DNA of 39,167 nt. It comes from Lachnospiraceae bacterium UBA6403 (GTDB lineage: Bacteria; Bacillota; Clostridia; Lachnospirales; Lachnospiraceae). The notes beneath the pieces were generated by a model, which was not told the origin of the DNA, searched no databases, and was given only the letters and a program-made list of their open reading frames with translations. The stretch is from assembly GCA_002437435.1 (NCBI GenBank), contig DJPV01000009.1, forward strand, positions 14,559 through 53,725, given 5' to 3'. Shown piece after piece: positions 8,011-17,588 of the stretch. Every line of letters starts with the position of its first letter. Position 1 is the first letter of the stretch. A program made the translations under genes and the position numbers.

Positions 8011-10731
8011 ATGGGATTTTTTGATGGGATTTTTAAGAAAATACCTTTCGTATCCAGATTTTCTAAAAAGAAAGCACCGGTCAATAACGTAGAGTTACAG
8101 TATAATAAGGCGATGAATCTTATGGATAATGGAGATTCGGAAGAGTCAGTTAAGATACTGGAACAGGTTTCAGATATCGGTATAATGGATACCCAGTATA
8201 AATCATATGGGGATGACGCCCTGCTTGCGCTGGCAGAGTTTTATGAAAAGGGTGTTTACCGTAACGCAAAGACGAATGTAGATATGAACAAATCTACAAA
8301 ATATTATGAGAAGTATGTAAATCAGAACCGTGATGGAGATGTTATTTACAAACTTGCCAAGATGATGCTGGAGATTCAGAATTTCTCAAAGGCGATAAAG
8401 TATTTTGAGATGGCGGCGACGGATTATGGTATCAAGGCAGCATATATGAGCCTTGGTTCTATTTATGAGAGTGGCCTGAACCGTATTGATGAGTATGGAA
8501 ATAAGAGTGATTTTGTAGTACCTGTTGATCTGGAAAAGGCAATGCAGTGGTATAAGAAACTTGCAGATGCAGGTGATGCAAAGGCAAAAGCCTCTTATGA
8601 GCGTGTATTATATGCAAGTACACATGAAGACAGTTTGGAATTTGAGGAAAAAGACAAGCTGTATACAGAGATTTCCCAGAGAAGAAAAGAGAAGGGAAAA
8701 GAGCCAAGATATAAAGTGATCGAGGCGTCCAGACTTCAGTACCAGTATTCATATGTACATAATCAGGTAGAAGGATACATTCATAAGCTTCCAAAAGACT
8801 GGGTAAAGACCATCAATGAGTCAACAGGCGAAGAATATTATGCACCAAGTCTTACATATAAAGATTTTGCAATTTATGTCTATTATGACAGCATACCAAA
8901 AGATTCCAAGAAGACACTTGAAAATTATCTGAGATATTGTAATGATGCATTTGATGAAGATTTACAGCTGAAAGCATACATTACAGAGTATGCGGATGGT
9001 ATTTGTACGACATACTATCATAAAGATATGGAAAAGGGGATTGTTTCATTTGCATTCTATCAGGGCAGACGACTGGCATGTATGCGTTTTGTCTGCGCAA
9101 CGATGGAGATCATTGAACAGTACGAAGAGATCATATTTGAGGTCGCAAATTCATTTGCATTTGTAGATCCTACACTTGTAAGTGAGGAAAGTGCGAACCG
9201 CAGAGATATGCAGTATTACAATGAAGCAATCTACTGCTATTATCTGGAAGATTATGAAGGCGCAATGAAAGCTGCAAAACAGGCATTGAAGTTTGGCAGT
9301 ATCAAAGCAAGTTATCTGCTTGTAGAACTGTATTATGATGAGGACAGTCCATATCGTGATCTGGAAAAGACGATCAGTTATGCAAAGCAGTTATTTGAAG
9401 CAACCAAGGATCCTGAACTTGCGTTCCTGATCGGAAATGTATATGATCAGCAGATGAAGGATTATATGAAAGCATTGAACTGGTACGAGAATGCAGAGAG
9501 ACTTGGACATAAGCGAGTTACATTCTATCTGGGACGTATTTATTATTACGGTCTGCTCCGTACCAAGAGAGATGGAAGAAAGGCTCTGGAATATTTCAAG
9601 AAGGCAAGAGAAAATGGTATACCGGAAGCAGAGGGTTATATCAAGGATCTTGAAGAACTGAAGGGTGAGGACCTTCAGACAGCTGTAGAGAAATGGGAAA
9701 GAGCGGTTCAGGCGGGAAGCGAATCTGCAGCGATCAAGATTGCAATGATGAAACAGAGACAGATTTTCTATATAGCTACACCATATGAGATTGAAAAAGC
9801 ATATCTGGAAGCACTTGGACTTGGAAGTGCCAGAGCCGGATATGAGCTTGGACGTATCTACCAGCTTCAGGAGAAGCAGGAAAATTATAAAGGTGAGATC
9901 AAGAGTATCAAGTATTTTGAGAAAGCCTTTAATGCGAACTTTGATGACTGGGATAAGGAGAACTTATTTAAGGTTATCAATTATAAGGTTGAAAAAGGTC
10001 TTGATAAAGAAGAAGCAATTAAGTTATACATTGAGAATGCAAGTATGGGATATGTTCCGGCTGTTGAGAAGCTGTTTGAACTGGTTCCATTTACAACACA
10101 GCAGATATGGAGTCTGTATGATGCATTGATCGAACTTGCAGAGACCGGTGATGAGACTGCTATCGTAGCAATGAACAAACTGGAAATGCATTATGTAGAT
10201 CTTGTTATCCGTGAGCCGGGGAAGGGACAGAAAGTCGTCGAAAATAAGTTCTTCCGTCTGTGTGTTCCAAAAGAGTGTTCCGCAACGATCAACGACGAAG
10301 GTGGTACGATCAAACTTGCTGATTCTGTTGTAGAATTTGCAGTAGCAGAGATGCCTGTCAATGCGACAGCAGAACAGGATTACCTGAAGATCTACAAACT
10401 GATCATATCAGAATATCTGCCAGATGAGAATGCAGAGGTTATTATCGCGAACTCCAGAATGATCGGTTCTGCGATCAGAAGCTCAAAGGATAATATACAT
10501 ACATACAGTATTCTTTTGATCAGTTCAAAGAACCAGTATATCTTCAAGCTTAGTTCGAAGGATAGACGTGAGATGATGCAGTTTAAGGATGTATTGAACA
10601 CGATTGCAAAATCTCTGGTTGAGACTGGCGAGATCTATAAGGCAACAGGTGAAAACAGAAAGAACATTGGTCTTGCATTCCTTCTTAAGGCAAATGAGAA
10701 TGGATTCCTTTCGATAGGAAAAGATGCTTAA
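8011..10731 (+). CDS. Large Sel1/TPR-repeat protein with two alpha/beta domains, function unknown
   Basis: This 906-residue protein has no signal peptide and no membrane segment, so it is probably cytosolic. After a basic N-terminus (MGFFDGIFKKIPF) come Sel1-like helical repeats, for example ALLALAEFYEKG, AAYMSLGSIYESG, AMQWYKKLADAGDAKAK and VTFYLGRIYYYG, in two blocks (about 30-220 and 400-720). Two non-repeat regions, about 255-388 and 735-880, look like copies of one alpha/beta domain. Each starts with a strand containing LPKDW or VPKEC, has a central helix, then hydrophobic strands, and ends with an amphipathic helix; this layout recalls the PsbP/DcrB-type fold. The ATG at 8011 is chosen because GGAGG at 7998-8002 sits 8 nt upstream. 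Sel1 repeats usually act as protein-interaction scaffolds, but the partner is unknown. The ATPase gene downstream may be linked. Confidence 0.8.
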   Translation: MGFFDGIFKKIPFVSRFSKKKAPVNNVELQYNKAMNLMDNGDSEESVKILEQVSDIGIMDTQYKSYGDDALLALAEFYEKGVYRNAKTNVDMNKSTKYYEKYVNQNRDGDVIYKLAKMMLEIQNFSKAIKYFEMAATDYGIKAAYMSLGSIYESGLNRIDEYGNKSDFVVPVDLEKAMQWYKKLADAGDAKAKASYERVLYASTHEDSLEFEEKDKLYTEISQRRKEKGKEPRYKVIEASRLQYQYSYVHNQVEGYIHKLPKDWVKTINESTGEEYYAPSLTYKDFAIYVYYDSIPKDSKKTLENYLRYCNDAFDEDLQLKAYITEYADGICTTYYHKDMEKGIVSFAFYQGRRLACMRFVCATMEIIEQYEEIIFEVANSFAFVDPTLVSEESANRRDMQYYNEAIYCYYLEDYEGAMKAAKQALKFGSIKASYLLVELYYDEDSPYRDLEKTISYAKQLFEATKDPELAFLIGNVYDQQMKDYMKALNWYENAERLGHKRVTFYLGRIYYYGLLRTKRDGRKALEYFKKARENGIPEAEGYIKDLEELKGEDLQTAVEKWERAVQAGSESAAIKIAMMKQRQIFYIATPYEIEKAYLEALGLGSARAGYELGRIYQLQEKQENYKGEIKSIKYFEKAFNANFDDWDKENLFKVINYKVEKGLDKEEAIKLYIENASMGYVPAVEKLFELVPFTTQQIWSLYDALIELAETGDETAIVAMNKLEMHYVDLVIREPGKGQKVVENKFFRLCVPKECSATINDEGGTIKLADSVVEFAVAEMPVNATAEQDYLKIYKLIISEYLPDENAEVIIANSRMIGSAIRSSKDNIHTYSILLISSKNQYIFKLSSKDRREMMQFKDVLNTIAKSLVETGEIYKATGENRKNIGLAFLLKANENGFLSIGKDA

Positions 10732-10764
10732 TAGAATTTAGAACAATATGTTTTAAAGCAGTAT

Positions 10765-10793
10765 CTTGCCCGAAGAGTAATTCTTCGGGCAAG
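10765..10793 (+). repeat. Perfect 12-bp hairpin between the Sel1 and ATPase genes
   Basis: CTTGCCCGAAGA at 10765-10776 pairs perfectly with TCTTCGGGCAAG at 10782-10793 around a 5-nt loop. No T-tract follows (TGTCTGTTG), so it is not a classical intrinsic terminator. It could be an mRNA-stabilising or processing hairpin that sets different levels of the two genes. Confidence 0.6.
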
Positions 10794-10851
10794 TGTCTGT
10801 TGAAGCAGCATGTAGAAATGACAAATGCGTTTGTCGTAGAGGTGAGTACAA

Positions 10852-12132
10852 ATGTTTAGAAATATCATGAACGATCTGGCAACATGGTATGAGATTGGAG
10901 AAAATAAAGCAGCACTCATTAGAGGAGGAAAGTTTGTAGGAAAGACATGGGCAGCCCTTGATTTTGCTACAGGCTTTTTCGACGAACACATTCTTATCGA
11001 TCTGGAACAGTATCCGGATTTTTGCCAGTATATTTCAAGGGAGAGAAAACCGGAGAAGCTGCATGCGAAATTAACTACTTCATTGGATAAATATGATTTT
11101 CAGGGAAAACTATTGATCTTTGATAATGTACAGCTCAGTACGATGGCGATTCCGAATCTGGTAGAGTATGCAAAGGTAAGTGACGGTGTCCGTATCTGTA
11201 TGCTCGCGACCGTAAATGGTGCATTGCTGGGTGAAGCAGAATGCCAGGATGATCTCTTTGTATATGAGTTGATGCCTATGACTTTTGATGAGTTCTTAAA
11301 AGCCGGAAAGGGCAGAAAACTCTGGAAATACATCGAGAATCAAAGACTGGAAAGAATGCCGGATGAAGTTCGGGCAAGTATAGATACGATGCTGGATGCA
11401 TTTTTGGTAACCGGAGGAATGCCGGAAGCGGTAAGTGCATATTACAAAAATGAAAATTTTGAAGAAGTTGACGGTATTTTGCAAAAAACACTTGACAAGA
11501 TGACCGAATATATAGTAAAAGTAACACCGAAGAAACTTTTAACAAAGGTAATGCTGATCTGGAACAGTATTCCTGTTCAGCTGACCAAAGAGAATAAAAA
11601 GTTTATGTACGGATATGTAGATCCGAAGGCAAGAGCCAGAGAGTACGAGTCATCTGTTGACCATCTTGTACGGATCGGAGTTGTCCGTCAGGTATATCGT
11701 GTAAAGCACGGTGTATTACCACTTGCAGAGCAGGTGGATGAGAAATCCTTTGAGATCTATCATTTGGATCACGGTCTTTTAAGGATTATGGCAGGCATTC
11801 ATTATAATGATATAGATCAGACCAATATCGTTGATACGATGGATGGCATGGTAGCCGAGCAGTATGCAATGGAAGAGTTATATGCGAATAGAAATGTTGG
11901 CAAGTTATTCTTCTGGATATCTTCTGCAACAGCAAAGGTTGATTTTGTGTATGAAGGTGATGGTGAGGTCGTACCGGTTGATGTACAGACAGAGCCGCAT
12001 ACCAAGGCACAAAGTTCCAAAGTGTTCAGACAGAGATATAATAATGCAACGTCTATCAGAATCTCAACAGATGATATGTATATGAATAACGGACTTTTGA
12101 ATGTTCCGTTATACGGCATCTGGAACTTTTAA
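10852..12132 (+). CDS. AAA_14/DUF4143-type ATPase with altered active-site residues
   Basis: This 426-residue protein has the layout of the widespread AAA_14-DUF4143 ATPases: an N-terminal P-loop domain, a winged-helix-like middle and a C-terminal PD-(D/E)xK-like domain. Walker A is intact (G25-G-K-F-V-G-K31-T32). Walker B reads LLIFD91-N92-VQ, where the family normally has Asp-Glu (IDEIQ). The nuclease-like region has KVD364F followed by VVPVD377-V-Q379, where E/D-V-K is expected. Thus both the catalytic Glu and the nuclease Lys seem replaced, suggesting an ATP-binding protein with weak or no hydrolysis or cleavage. Family members are often near defence or toxin-like loci, but nothing here shows that role. 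GAGGTGAG precedes the start, and a tRNA gene begins 5 nt after the stop. Confidence 0.75.
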   Translation: MFRNIMNDLATWYEIGENKAALIRGGKFVGKTWAALDFATGFFDEHILIDLEQYPDFCQYISRERKPEKLHAKLTTSLDKYDFQGKLLIFDNVQLSTMAIPNLVEYAKVSDGVRICMLATVNGALLGEAECQDDLFVYELMPMTFDEFLKAGKGRKLWKYIENQRLERMPDEVRASIDTMLDAFLVTGGMPEAVSAYYKNENFEEVDGILQKTLDKMTEYIVKVTPKKLLTKVMLIWNSIPVQLTKENKKFMYGYVDPKARAREYESSVDHLVRIGVVRQVYRVKHGVLPLAEQVDEKSFEIYHLDHGLLRIMAGIHYNDIDQTNIVDTMDGMVAEQYAMEELYANRNVGKLFFWISSATAKVDFVYEGDGEVVPVDVQTEPHTKAQSSKVFRQRYNNATSIRISTDDMYMNNGLLNVPLYGIWNF

Positions 12133-12137
12133 CAAAC

Positions 12138-12210
<73 letters not shown>

Positions 12211-12217
12211 TTGGACT

Positions 12218-12262
12218 AAAAGACCGAAAACCTGGAAAAATCAAGGTTTTTCGGTCTTTTTT
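12218..12262 (+). terminator. Intrinsic terminator after tRNA-Thr
   Basis: AGACCGAAAACCT (12221-12233) pairs with AGGTTTTTCGGTCT, with one bulged T, and a run of six T at 12257-12262 follows. It ends the ATPase/tRNA transcript. Confidence 0.92.
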
Positions 12263-12404
12263 ATATCGAAAAAATGAAAAAATGGGCAAAAATGGGACAA
12301 ATTTTCTCAGGTAACTGCTTCCTTGGGTGTTGGCAAAAAAGGTAAAATGAAATACAATAAAAAAATGGGTAATATTTAGAATAAAATCGGAGATGAAAAG
12401 TTTC

Positions 12405-12971
12405 ATGAACATGAACTGGTATAAACATTTGAAAACGATCAACCATCATAAGTGGCTGGTTATGAAGAATTGCTTCCGGGTAGGCTTATATAAACAGGGG
12501 CTGCTGCACGATCTGTCCAAATATTCATGGACAGAATTTTCAGTAGGCGTAAAGTATTATCAGGGAGATCGTAGTCCGAATGATGCGGAGCGTGAAGATA
12601 AAGGGTATACAAGTGCCTGGCTGCACCATAAGGGAAGAAACAAGCATCATCTGGAATATTGGATTGATTACAGTATGGATCATTCAGGAGCGTTAGCCGG
12701 ATGCAGGATGCCGGAGAAATATGTGGTCGAGATGTTCTGTGACCGGATCGCGGCAAGCAAGAATTACAATAAAGAGAAATATAATGATTCCTATCCGCTG
12801 GAATATTTCAGAAGAGGAAAAGCAAGGAAGAATCATCTGCTCCATCCGGAGACGGATGCATTACTTGAAAGCCTGCTTGTGATGCTGGCAGAAAAGGGAG
12901 AAGATTATACATTTGATTATATACGACGGGAAGTACTGCATAATAAAAAGTCGAAGAAGGAAGAAAAATAA
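12405..12971 (+). CDS. DUF5662-type conserved protein
   Basis: This 188-residue soluble protein resembles the conserved Firmicute family I know as DUF5662. Its hallmark is a set of His/Asp motifs: HHKWLVMKNCF, GLLHDLSKYS, then HHKGRNKHHLEYW. These suggest metal binding, but the biochemical function is not established. No signal peptide or membrane segment is seen. The start is uncertain. ATGs occur at 12393, 12405 and 12411; GGAG at 12389-12392 abuts the first and lies 12 nt before the second, which also gives the short N-terminus usual in the family, so 12405 is used. It follows the tRNA-Thr terminator and precedes dnaE by 73 nt. Confidence 0.75.
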   Translation: MNMNWYKHLKTINHHKWLVMKNCFRVGLYKQGLLHDLSKYSWTEFSVGVKYYQGDRSPNDAEREDKGYTSAWLHHKGRNKHHLEYWIDYSMDHSGALAGCRMPEKYVVEMFCDRIAASKNYNKEKYNDSYPLEYFRRGKARKNHLLHPETDALLESLLVMLAEKGEDYTFDYIRREVLHNKKSKKEEK

Positions 12972-13044
12972 AACATTCTGTCTATAGCATGGACTAAGAA
13001 AAGGATATAAACGGAAGAAAGGCTGAAAAGCCGGAGGGACAAAG

Positions 13045-16000
13045 ATGGATTTTACACATTTACATGTGCATACGGAATATAGCTTGTTGGATGGCTCAGC
13101 GAAGATTAAGAGTCTGGTAAAACGTGCGAAGGAACTGGGATATGATTCGCTTGCAATCACTGATCATGGCGTTATGTATGGAGTTATTGATTTTTATGAG
13201 GCAGCGAGAGCAGAAGGAATCAAGCCAATCATAGGTTGTGAAATCTATGTCAGTCCGGGATCGCGATTTGACCGTGAGAATACCAGAGGAGAGGAACGAT
13301 ATTATCATTTGGTACTGCTTGCAGAGAATAATCAGGGATATAAGAACCTGTCGAAAATCGTATCCAGAGGTTTTACTGAGGGATTTTATTATAAACCAAG
13401 AGTGGATATGGAAGTGCTGGAACGGTACCATGAGGGTATTATCGCGCTTTCTGCCTGTCTGGCGGGTGAAGTTGCCGTCAATTTAAGAAAGAACAACTAT
13501 GAAGGAGCGAAAGAGGCGGCGCTCCGACATTTGAAGATATTTGGAGAAAATAACTATTTCCTTGAGATGCAGGATCATGGATTGGCAGAGCAGGCGACGG
13601 TAAATGCAGGCATTATGCGGCTGTCCAAAGAGCTGGGTATCCCGATGGTCGTAACGAATGATTCTCACTATATTCTGGCTGAGGACTGGGAGGCGCACGA
13701 TATTCTTCTGTGTATCCAGACAAACCGGAAGGTGCATGATGAAGATCGTATGCGTTATACAGGGGGACAGTATTATCTGAAATCCAAAGAAGAAATGTAT
13801 GAACTCTTTCCTTATGCGAAAGAAGCATTGGCAAATACACAGAAGATCGCAGATCGGTGTAATGTAGAGATCGTATTTGGCGAGCAGAAAGTGCCGGAAT
13901 TTGATGTGCCGGATGGACTGACAGCCGAGGAGTATCTGGAAAAACTCTGTATGGAGGGTATTAAGAAGCGTTATAACCCGGTAACACCGGAGTTGATGGA
14001 GCGTCTGACATACGAGATCAATACGATCAAGAAAATGGGATATGTAGATTATTTCCTGATCGTATCGGACTTTATAAGATATGCGAAGGATCATGGGATT
14101 GCAGTCGGTCCCGGACGTGGATCTGCAGCAGGAAGTATCGTAGCCTATTGTCTGGAGATCACAAATATCGACCCAATCCGATATAATCTGCTGTTTGAAA
14201 GATTCCTGAATCCGGAGCGAGTATCCATGCCCGATATCGATGTGGATTTCTGTTACGAGAGAAGACAGGAAGTTATCGATTATGTTGTCCGCAAATATGG
14301 AAAAGAAAAGGTCGTACAGATCGTAACCTTCCAGACGATGGCAGCACGAAATGTTATCCGTGATGTCGGTCGTGCGCTGGATCTTCCATATGCACTCTGT
14401 GATGCGGTTGCGAAGACGATTCCGATGGAGATCGGTATGAATATTGATACAGCTCTGAAGGTCAGTAAGGATCTGAAAGAGATGTATGAGGGAAATGCAG
14501 ATGTCAAGCAGTTGATTGATATGGCAAGGAAGTTAGAAGGACTTCCGAGAAATACCGGTATGCATGCGGCAGGTGTCGTAATCGGCAGAGACTCTATCGA
14601 TGAATATGTACCGCTTGCAAGAGGCGGTGATGATTCGATCATCACCCAGTTTACAATGACAACGATCGAACGTTTGGGACTTCTGAAAATGGACTTCCTT
14701 GGACTTCGTACTCTGACTGTTATTCAGGATGCAGTAAAGTTCATAAAGCAGGAGACCGGTGTTGATATTGATATCGATCATATCGATTATGATGATAAGA
14801 AAGTATTTGAGTTGATCACATCAGGAAAGACAGAGGGTATTTTCCAGCTTGAAAGTTCCGGTATGAAGAACTTCATGAAGGAATTAAAACCTCAGAGTCT
14901 GGAAGATGTCATAGCCGGAATCTCTCTGTATCGTCCGGGTCCTATGGATTTCATTCCGAATTATATCAATGGTAAGGAACACCCGGAGAAGATCACCTAT
15001 GATGTGCCGGAGCTTCAGGGGATACTCGAACCAACTTATGGCTGTATCGTATATCAGGAGCAGGTAATGCAGATCGTTATGAAGCTTGCCGGATATACAC
15101 TTGGACGAAGCGATCTGGTGCGCCGTGCCATGTCGAAGAAGAAAGCAGATGTCATGGCGAAGGAACGCCAGTATTTCGTATATGGAAATGAAGAATTGGG
15201 CGTGCCGGGCTGTATCGCCAGAGGTATCCCGGAAGCAACTGCAAATAAGATCTTCGATGATATGACGGATTTTGCAAAATATGCATTTAACAAATCCCAT
15301 GCAGCAGCATACGCGGTCGTTGCCTATCAGACGGCATTTTTAAAATGCTATTATCCGGTTGAATTCATGGCAGCACTTATGTCATCGGTAAAGGATAACA
15401 GTTCCAAGGTTGCGGGTTATATCCAGTCGTGCAGACAGATGGGAATCCAGATCCTGCCGCCGGATATCAATGAAGGATACAGCGGATTCTCAGCAGCCAA
15501 GGACGCGATCCGGTATGGTATGTCAGGAATTAAGAGTGTCGGAAGTGCGGTAGTAGACCGTATCGTAGAAGAACGGGAGGCAAATGGTCCATATAAAGAT
15601 ATGAAAGATTTCCTGGTTCGTATGACACCGAAGGAGACAAATAAGAAGACGGTCGAGGCATTGATCCTTGGAGGTGCATTTGACAGCTTTGGTGTGAAGA
15701 GACGTCAGATGATGATGGCATATCCGATGATGATCGATGAAGTCTATAAAGAACGGAAGAATTCATCTGCAGGACAGATGTCATTTGCAGAATTTTTTGG
15801 TGGTGAGTTTGCAGAAGCAGCAAAGACAAAATTCCCGGATGTGGATGAGTATGACGAGCAGGAAAAGCTGGCACTTGAGAAATCCGTACTGGGTATTTAT
15901 ATATCTGGCCATCCGCTTCTCGGTTGCGAGAAACTGATGAATGAGAAAACCGCATTTTCATCGGTGGATTTCATGATCGATGAGGAAGAGGGACGTGCAA

Positions 16001-16596
16001 GAATTCAGGATCAGAGTATCTGTATCCTTGGTGGCATGGTAGCAGGTGTTACGGTGAAGATGACGAAGAACAACCAGAACATGGCATTTGTTACACTTGA
16101 GGATATGGTCGGACAGACAGAGATCATTGTATTTCCTAAAAAATATGAAGATTACCGGGAGAAGCTGACAGCAGATAATAAGATCTTTGTAAAGGGACGG
16201 GCAACAGTCTCGGAGGAGGATGCGAAGCTGATCGCTGAAGAGATCCTGACCTTTGATGAGGTTGCAGCCGGAAATGATTTCAGCCGTTATAATAATAACG
16301 GCAGGATAAAACCTCGCAGAGAAAATACGGGAAAACCGGAATTTACAGAAGGAGATTTACAGGTCTGGGTATGCTTTGACGATAGAAAAGAATATGATGA
16401 ACTGGAGAAGGATTTCCTGTCAATTCTTGAAGAATATAAAGGAAACTGTCCGGTATACATATTTATAAAACAGGAAAAGCAGTATAAGAATATGGGCAGA
16501 GGTTTTATGGTCGATGGTGCTTCCGGTGTCGTAGACCGGCTGAAACTGGAATATGGGGTCAGTCGTGTAACAGTTCGGCCGAATAAGAAGAAATAG
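13045..16596 (+). CDS. dnaE: DNA polymerase III subunit alpha
   Basis: This 1183-residue DnaE-type replicative polymerase carries an N-terminal PHP domain (HLHVHTEYSLLDGSAKI at the start). The catalytic palm has GRGSAAGSIVAYCLEITNIDP near residues 355-375 and the metal-binding PDIDVDF at D397/D399/D401. The finger and tandem HhH regions and a C-terminal OB fold (about 995-1080, ICILGGMVAGVTVKMTKN) follow. In Firmicutes that also carry PolC, DnaE usually extends RNA primers before PolC takes over; polC is not in this window. AGGG-rich purines (GGAGGGACAAAG) precede the ATG. The gene is intact and normal in length. Confidence 0.97.
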   Translation: MDFTHLHVHTEYSLLDGSAKIKSLVKRAKELGYDSLAITDHGVMYGVIDFYEAARAEGIKPIIGCEIYVSPGSRFDRENTRGEERYYHLVLLAENNQGYKNLSKIVSRGFTEGFYYKPRVDMEVLERYHEGIIALSACLAGEVAVNLRKNNYEGAKEAALRHLKIFGENNYFLEMQDHGLAEQATVNAGIMRLSKELGIPMVVTNDSHYILAEDWEAHDILLCIQTNRKVHDEDRMRYTGGQYYLKSKEEMYELFPYAKEALANTQKIADRCNVEIVFGEQKVPEFDVPDGLTAEEYLEKLCMEGIKKRYNPVTPELMERLTYEINTIKKMGYVDYFLIVSDFIRYAKDHGIAVGPGRGSAAGSIVAYCLEITNIDPIRYNLLFERFLNPERVSMPDIDVDFCYERRQEVIDYVVRKYGKEKVVQIVTFQTMAARNVIRDVGRALDLPYALCDAVAKTIPMEIGMNIDTALKVSKDLKEMYEGNADVKQLIDMARKLEGLPRNTGMHAAGVVIGRDSIDEYVPLARGGDDSIITQFTMTTIERLGLLKMDFLGLRTLTVIQDAVKFIKQETGVDIDIDHIDYDDKKVFELITSGKTEGIFQLESSGMKNFMKELKPQSLEDVIAGISLYRPGPMDFIPNYINGKEHPEKITYDVPELQGILEPTYGCIVYQEQVMQIVMKLAGYTLGRSDLVRRAMSKKKADVMAKERQYFVYGNEELGVPGCIARGIPEATANKIFDDMTDFAKYAFNKSHAAAYAVVAYQTAFLKCYYPVEFMAALMSSVKDNSSKVAGYIQSCRQMGIQILPPDINEGYSGFSAAKDAIRYGMSGIKSVGSAVVDRIVEEREANGPYKDMKDFLVRMTPKETNKKTVEALILGGAFDSFGVKRRQMMMAYPMMIDEVYKERKNSSAGQMSFAEFFGGEFAEAAKTKFPDVDEYDEQEKLALEKSVLGIYISGHPLLGCEKLMNEKTAFSSVDFMIDEEEGRARIQDQSICILGGMVAGVTVKMTKNNQNMAFVTLEDMVGQTEIIVFPKKYEDYREKLTADNKIFVKGRATVSEEDAKLIAEEILTFDEVAAGNDFSRYNNNGRIKPRRENTGKPEFTEGDLQVWVCFDDRKEYDELEKDFLSILEEYKGNCPVYIFIKQEKQYKNMGRGFMVDGASGVVDRLKLEYGVSRVTVRPNKKK

Positions 16597-16674
16597 CAGT
16601 GTTCTTGTCTGTCATGCTTACATGGCAGATTCTGAAGGATAGCTGGAAAAGATAAATGACAGGAGGATGCAGGT

Positions 16675-17481
16675 ATGGAGATCATTACTGCAAATTCAAA
16701 TCCTAAGATAAAGAATATTAATAAGTTAAATAAAAATACCTCATTTCGAAAAGAAAAACAGGTATTTATAATAGAAGGGATCCGTATGTTCCGGGAGCTT
16801 CCGGTTGACCGGGTAAAGCAGGTATTTGTATCGGAAACGGCATATCAGAAATACAAAGCGGAGCTTTTTGAAAAAGGGATCACGGAACAGGACAGGCGTC
16901 TGATTGTTGTATCAGACAGTGTATTCCAGTCGATGTCACAGACAAAAACTCCGCAGGGACTCCTTGCTGTAGTGGATAGATACCATTATACAATGGATGG
17001 TTTGATTTCTGTGATGAATGGGCGCGAGAATGGAAACACGTTTTTAGTTCTGGAATCCATACAGGATCCTGGCAATCTTGGTACGATCGTGCGGACGGCA
17101 GAGGCTGCTGATGTTACAGGTATTATTATCGGAGGAGATTCCTGCGATATATACAATCCAAAGGTTGTACGTTCTACGATGGGGACGATCTTCCGTGTGC
17201 CATTTGTCTATGTGGATGATCTTGCGGGCGCGGTTGACCGGTTAAAGAAACATGGGATCGTTGTCTATGGTGCACATCTGGATGGACAGGATCTGTATGC
17301 GGGAAAACTTGAAAAGAACAGTGCATTCCTGATCGGAAATGAAGGAAACGGGCTGACCGTTGAATTATCATTGAAGGCTGACCGTTTGATCCGTATTCCA
17401 ATGGCAGGACAGGTGGAATCCTTAAATGCTGCCATTTCAGCAACACTTCTTGCGTATGAAGCATACAGGCAGCGAAAATGA
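16675..17481 (+). CDS. TrmH/SpoU-family RNA 2'-O-methyltransferase
   Basis: This 268-residue SPOUT methyltransferase probably modifies a ribose 2'-OH in rRNA or tRNA with S-adenosylmethionine. An N-terminal substrate-binding domain (about 1-100, SNPKIKNINKLNKNTSFRKEKQVFIIEG) precedes the knotted catalytic domain. The three SpoU motifs are clear: N134-LGTIVRTAEA, GNEGNGL at about 221-227, and IPMAGQVESLNAAISATLL at about 240-258. It is of the RlmB/YsgA type common in Firmicutes. The exact target nucleotide cannot be read from sequence, so no symbol is given. The ATG is preceded by CAGGAGG at good spacing. dnaE ends 78 nt upstream. Confidence 0.92.
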   Translation: MEIITANSNPKIKNINKLNKNTSFRKEKQVFIIEGIRMFRELPVDRVKQVFVSETAYQKYKAELFEKGITEQDRRLIVVSDSVFQSMSQTKTPQGLLAVVDRYHYTMDGLISVMNGRENGNTFLVLESIQDPGNLGTIVRTAEAADVTGIIIGGDSCDIYNPKVVRSTMGTIFRVPFVYVDDLAGAVDRLKKHGIVVYGAHLDGQDLYAGKLEKNSAFLIGNEGNGLTVELSLKADRLIRIPMAGQVESLNAAISATLLAYEAYRQRK

Positions 17482-17588
17482 TCGGATAAAAGACAAAACA
17501 AGACAAAAAAAGGCAGCATATCTTCTGGTATAAAAGAATATATTTTATGGTATACATTCGAAGGGAAATACCAGAAGGGAGAAAAAAC

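Noticed and set aside
13483..14094. Minus-strand open frame of 203 codons
   Set aside because: Entirely antisense to conserved dnaE and without recognisable features.
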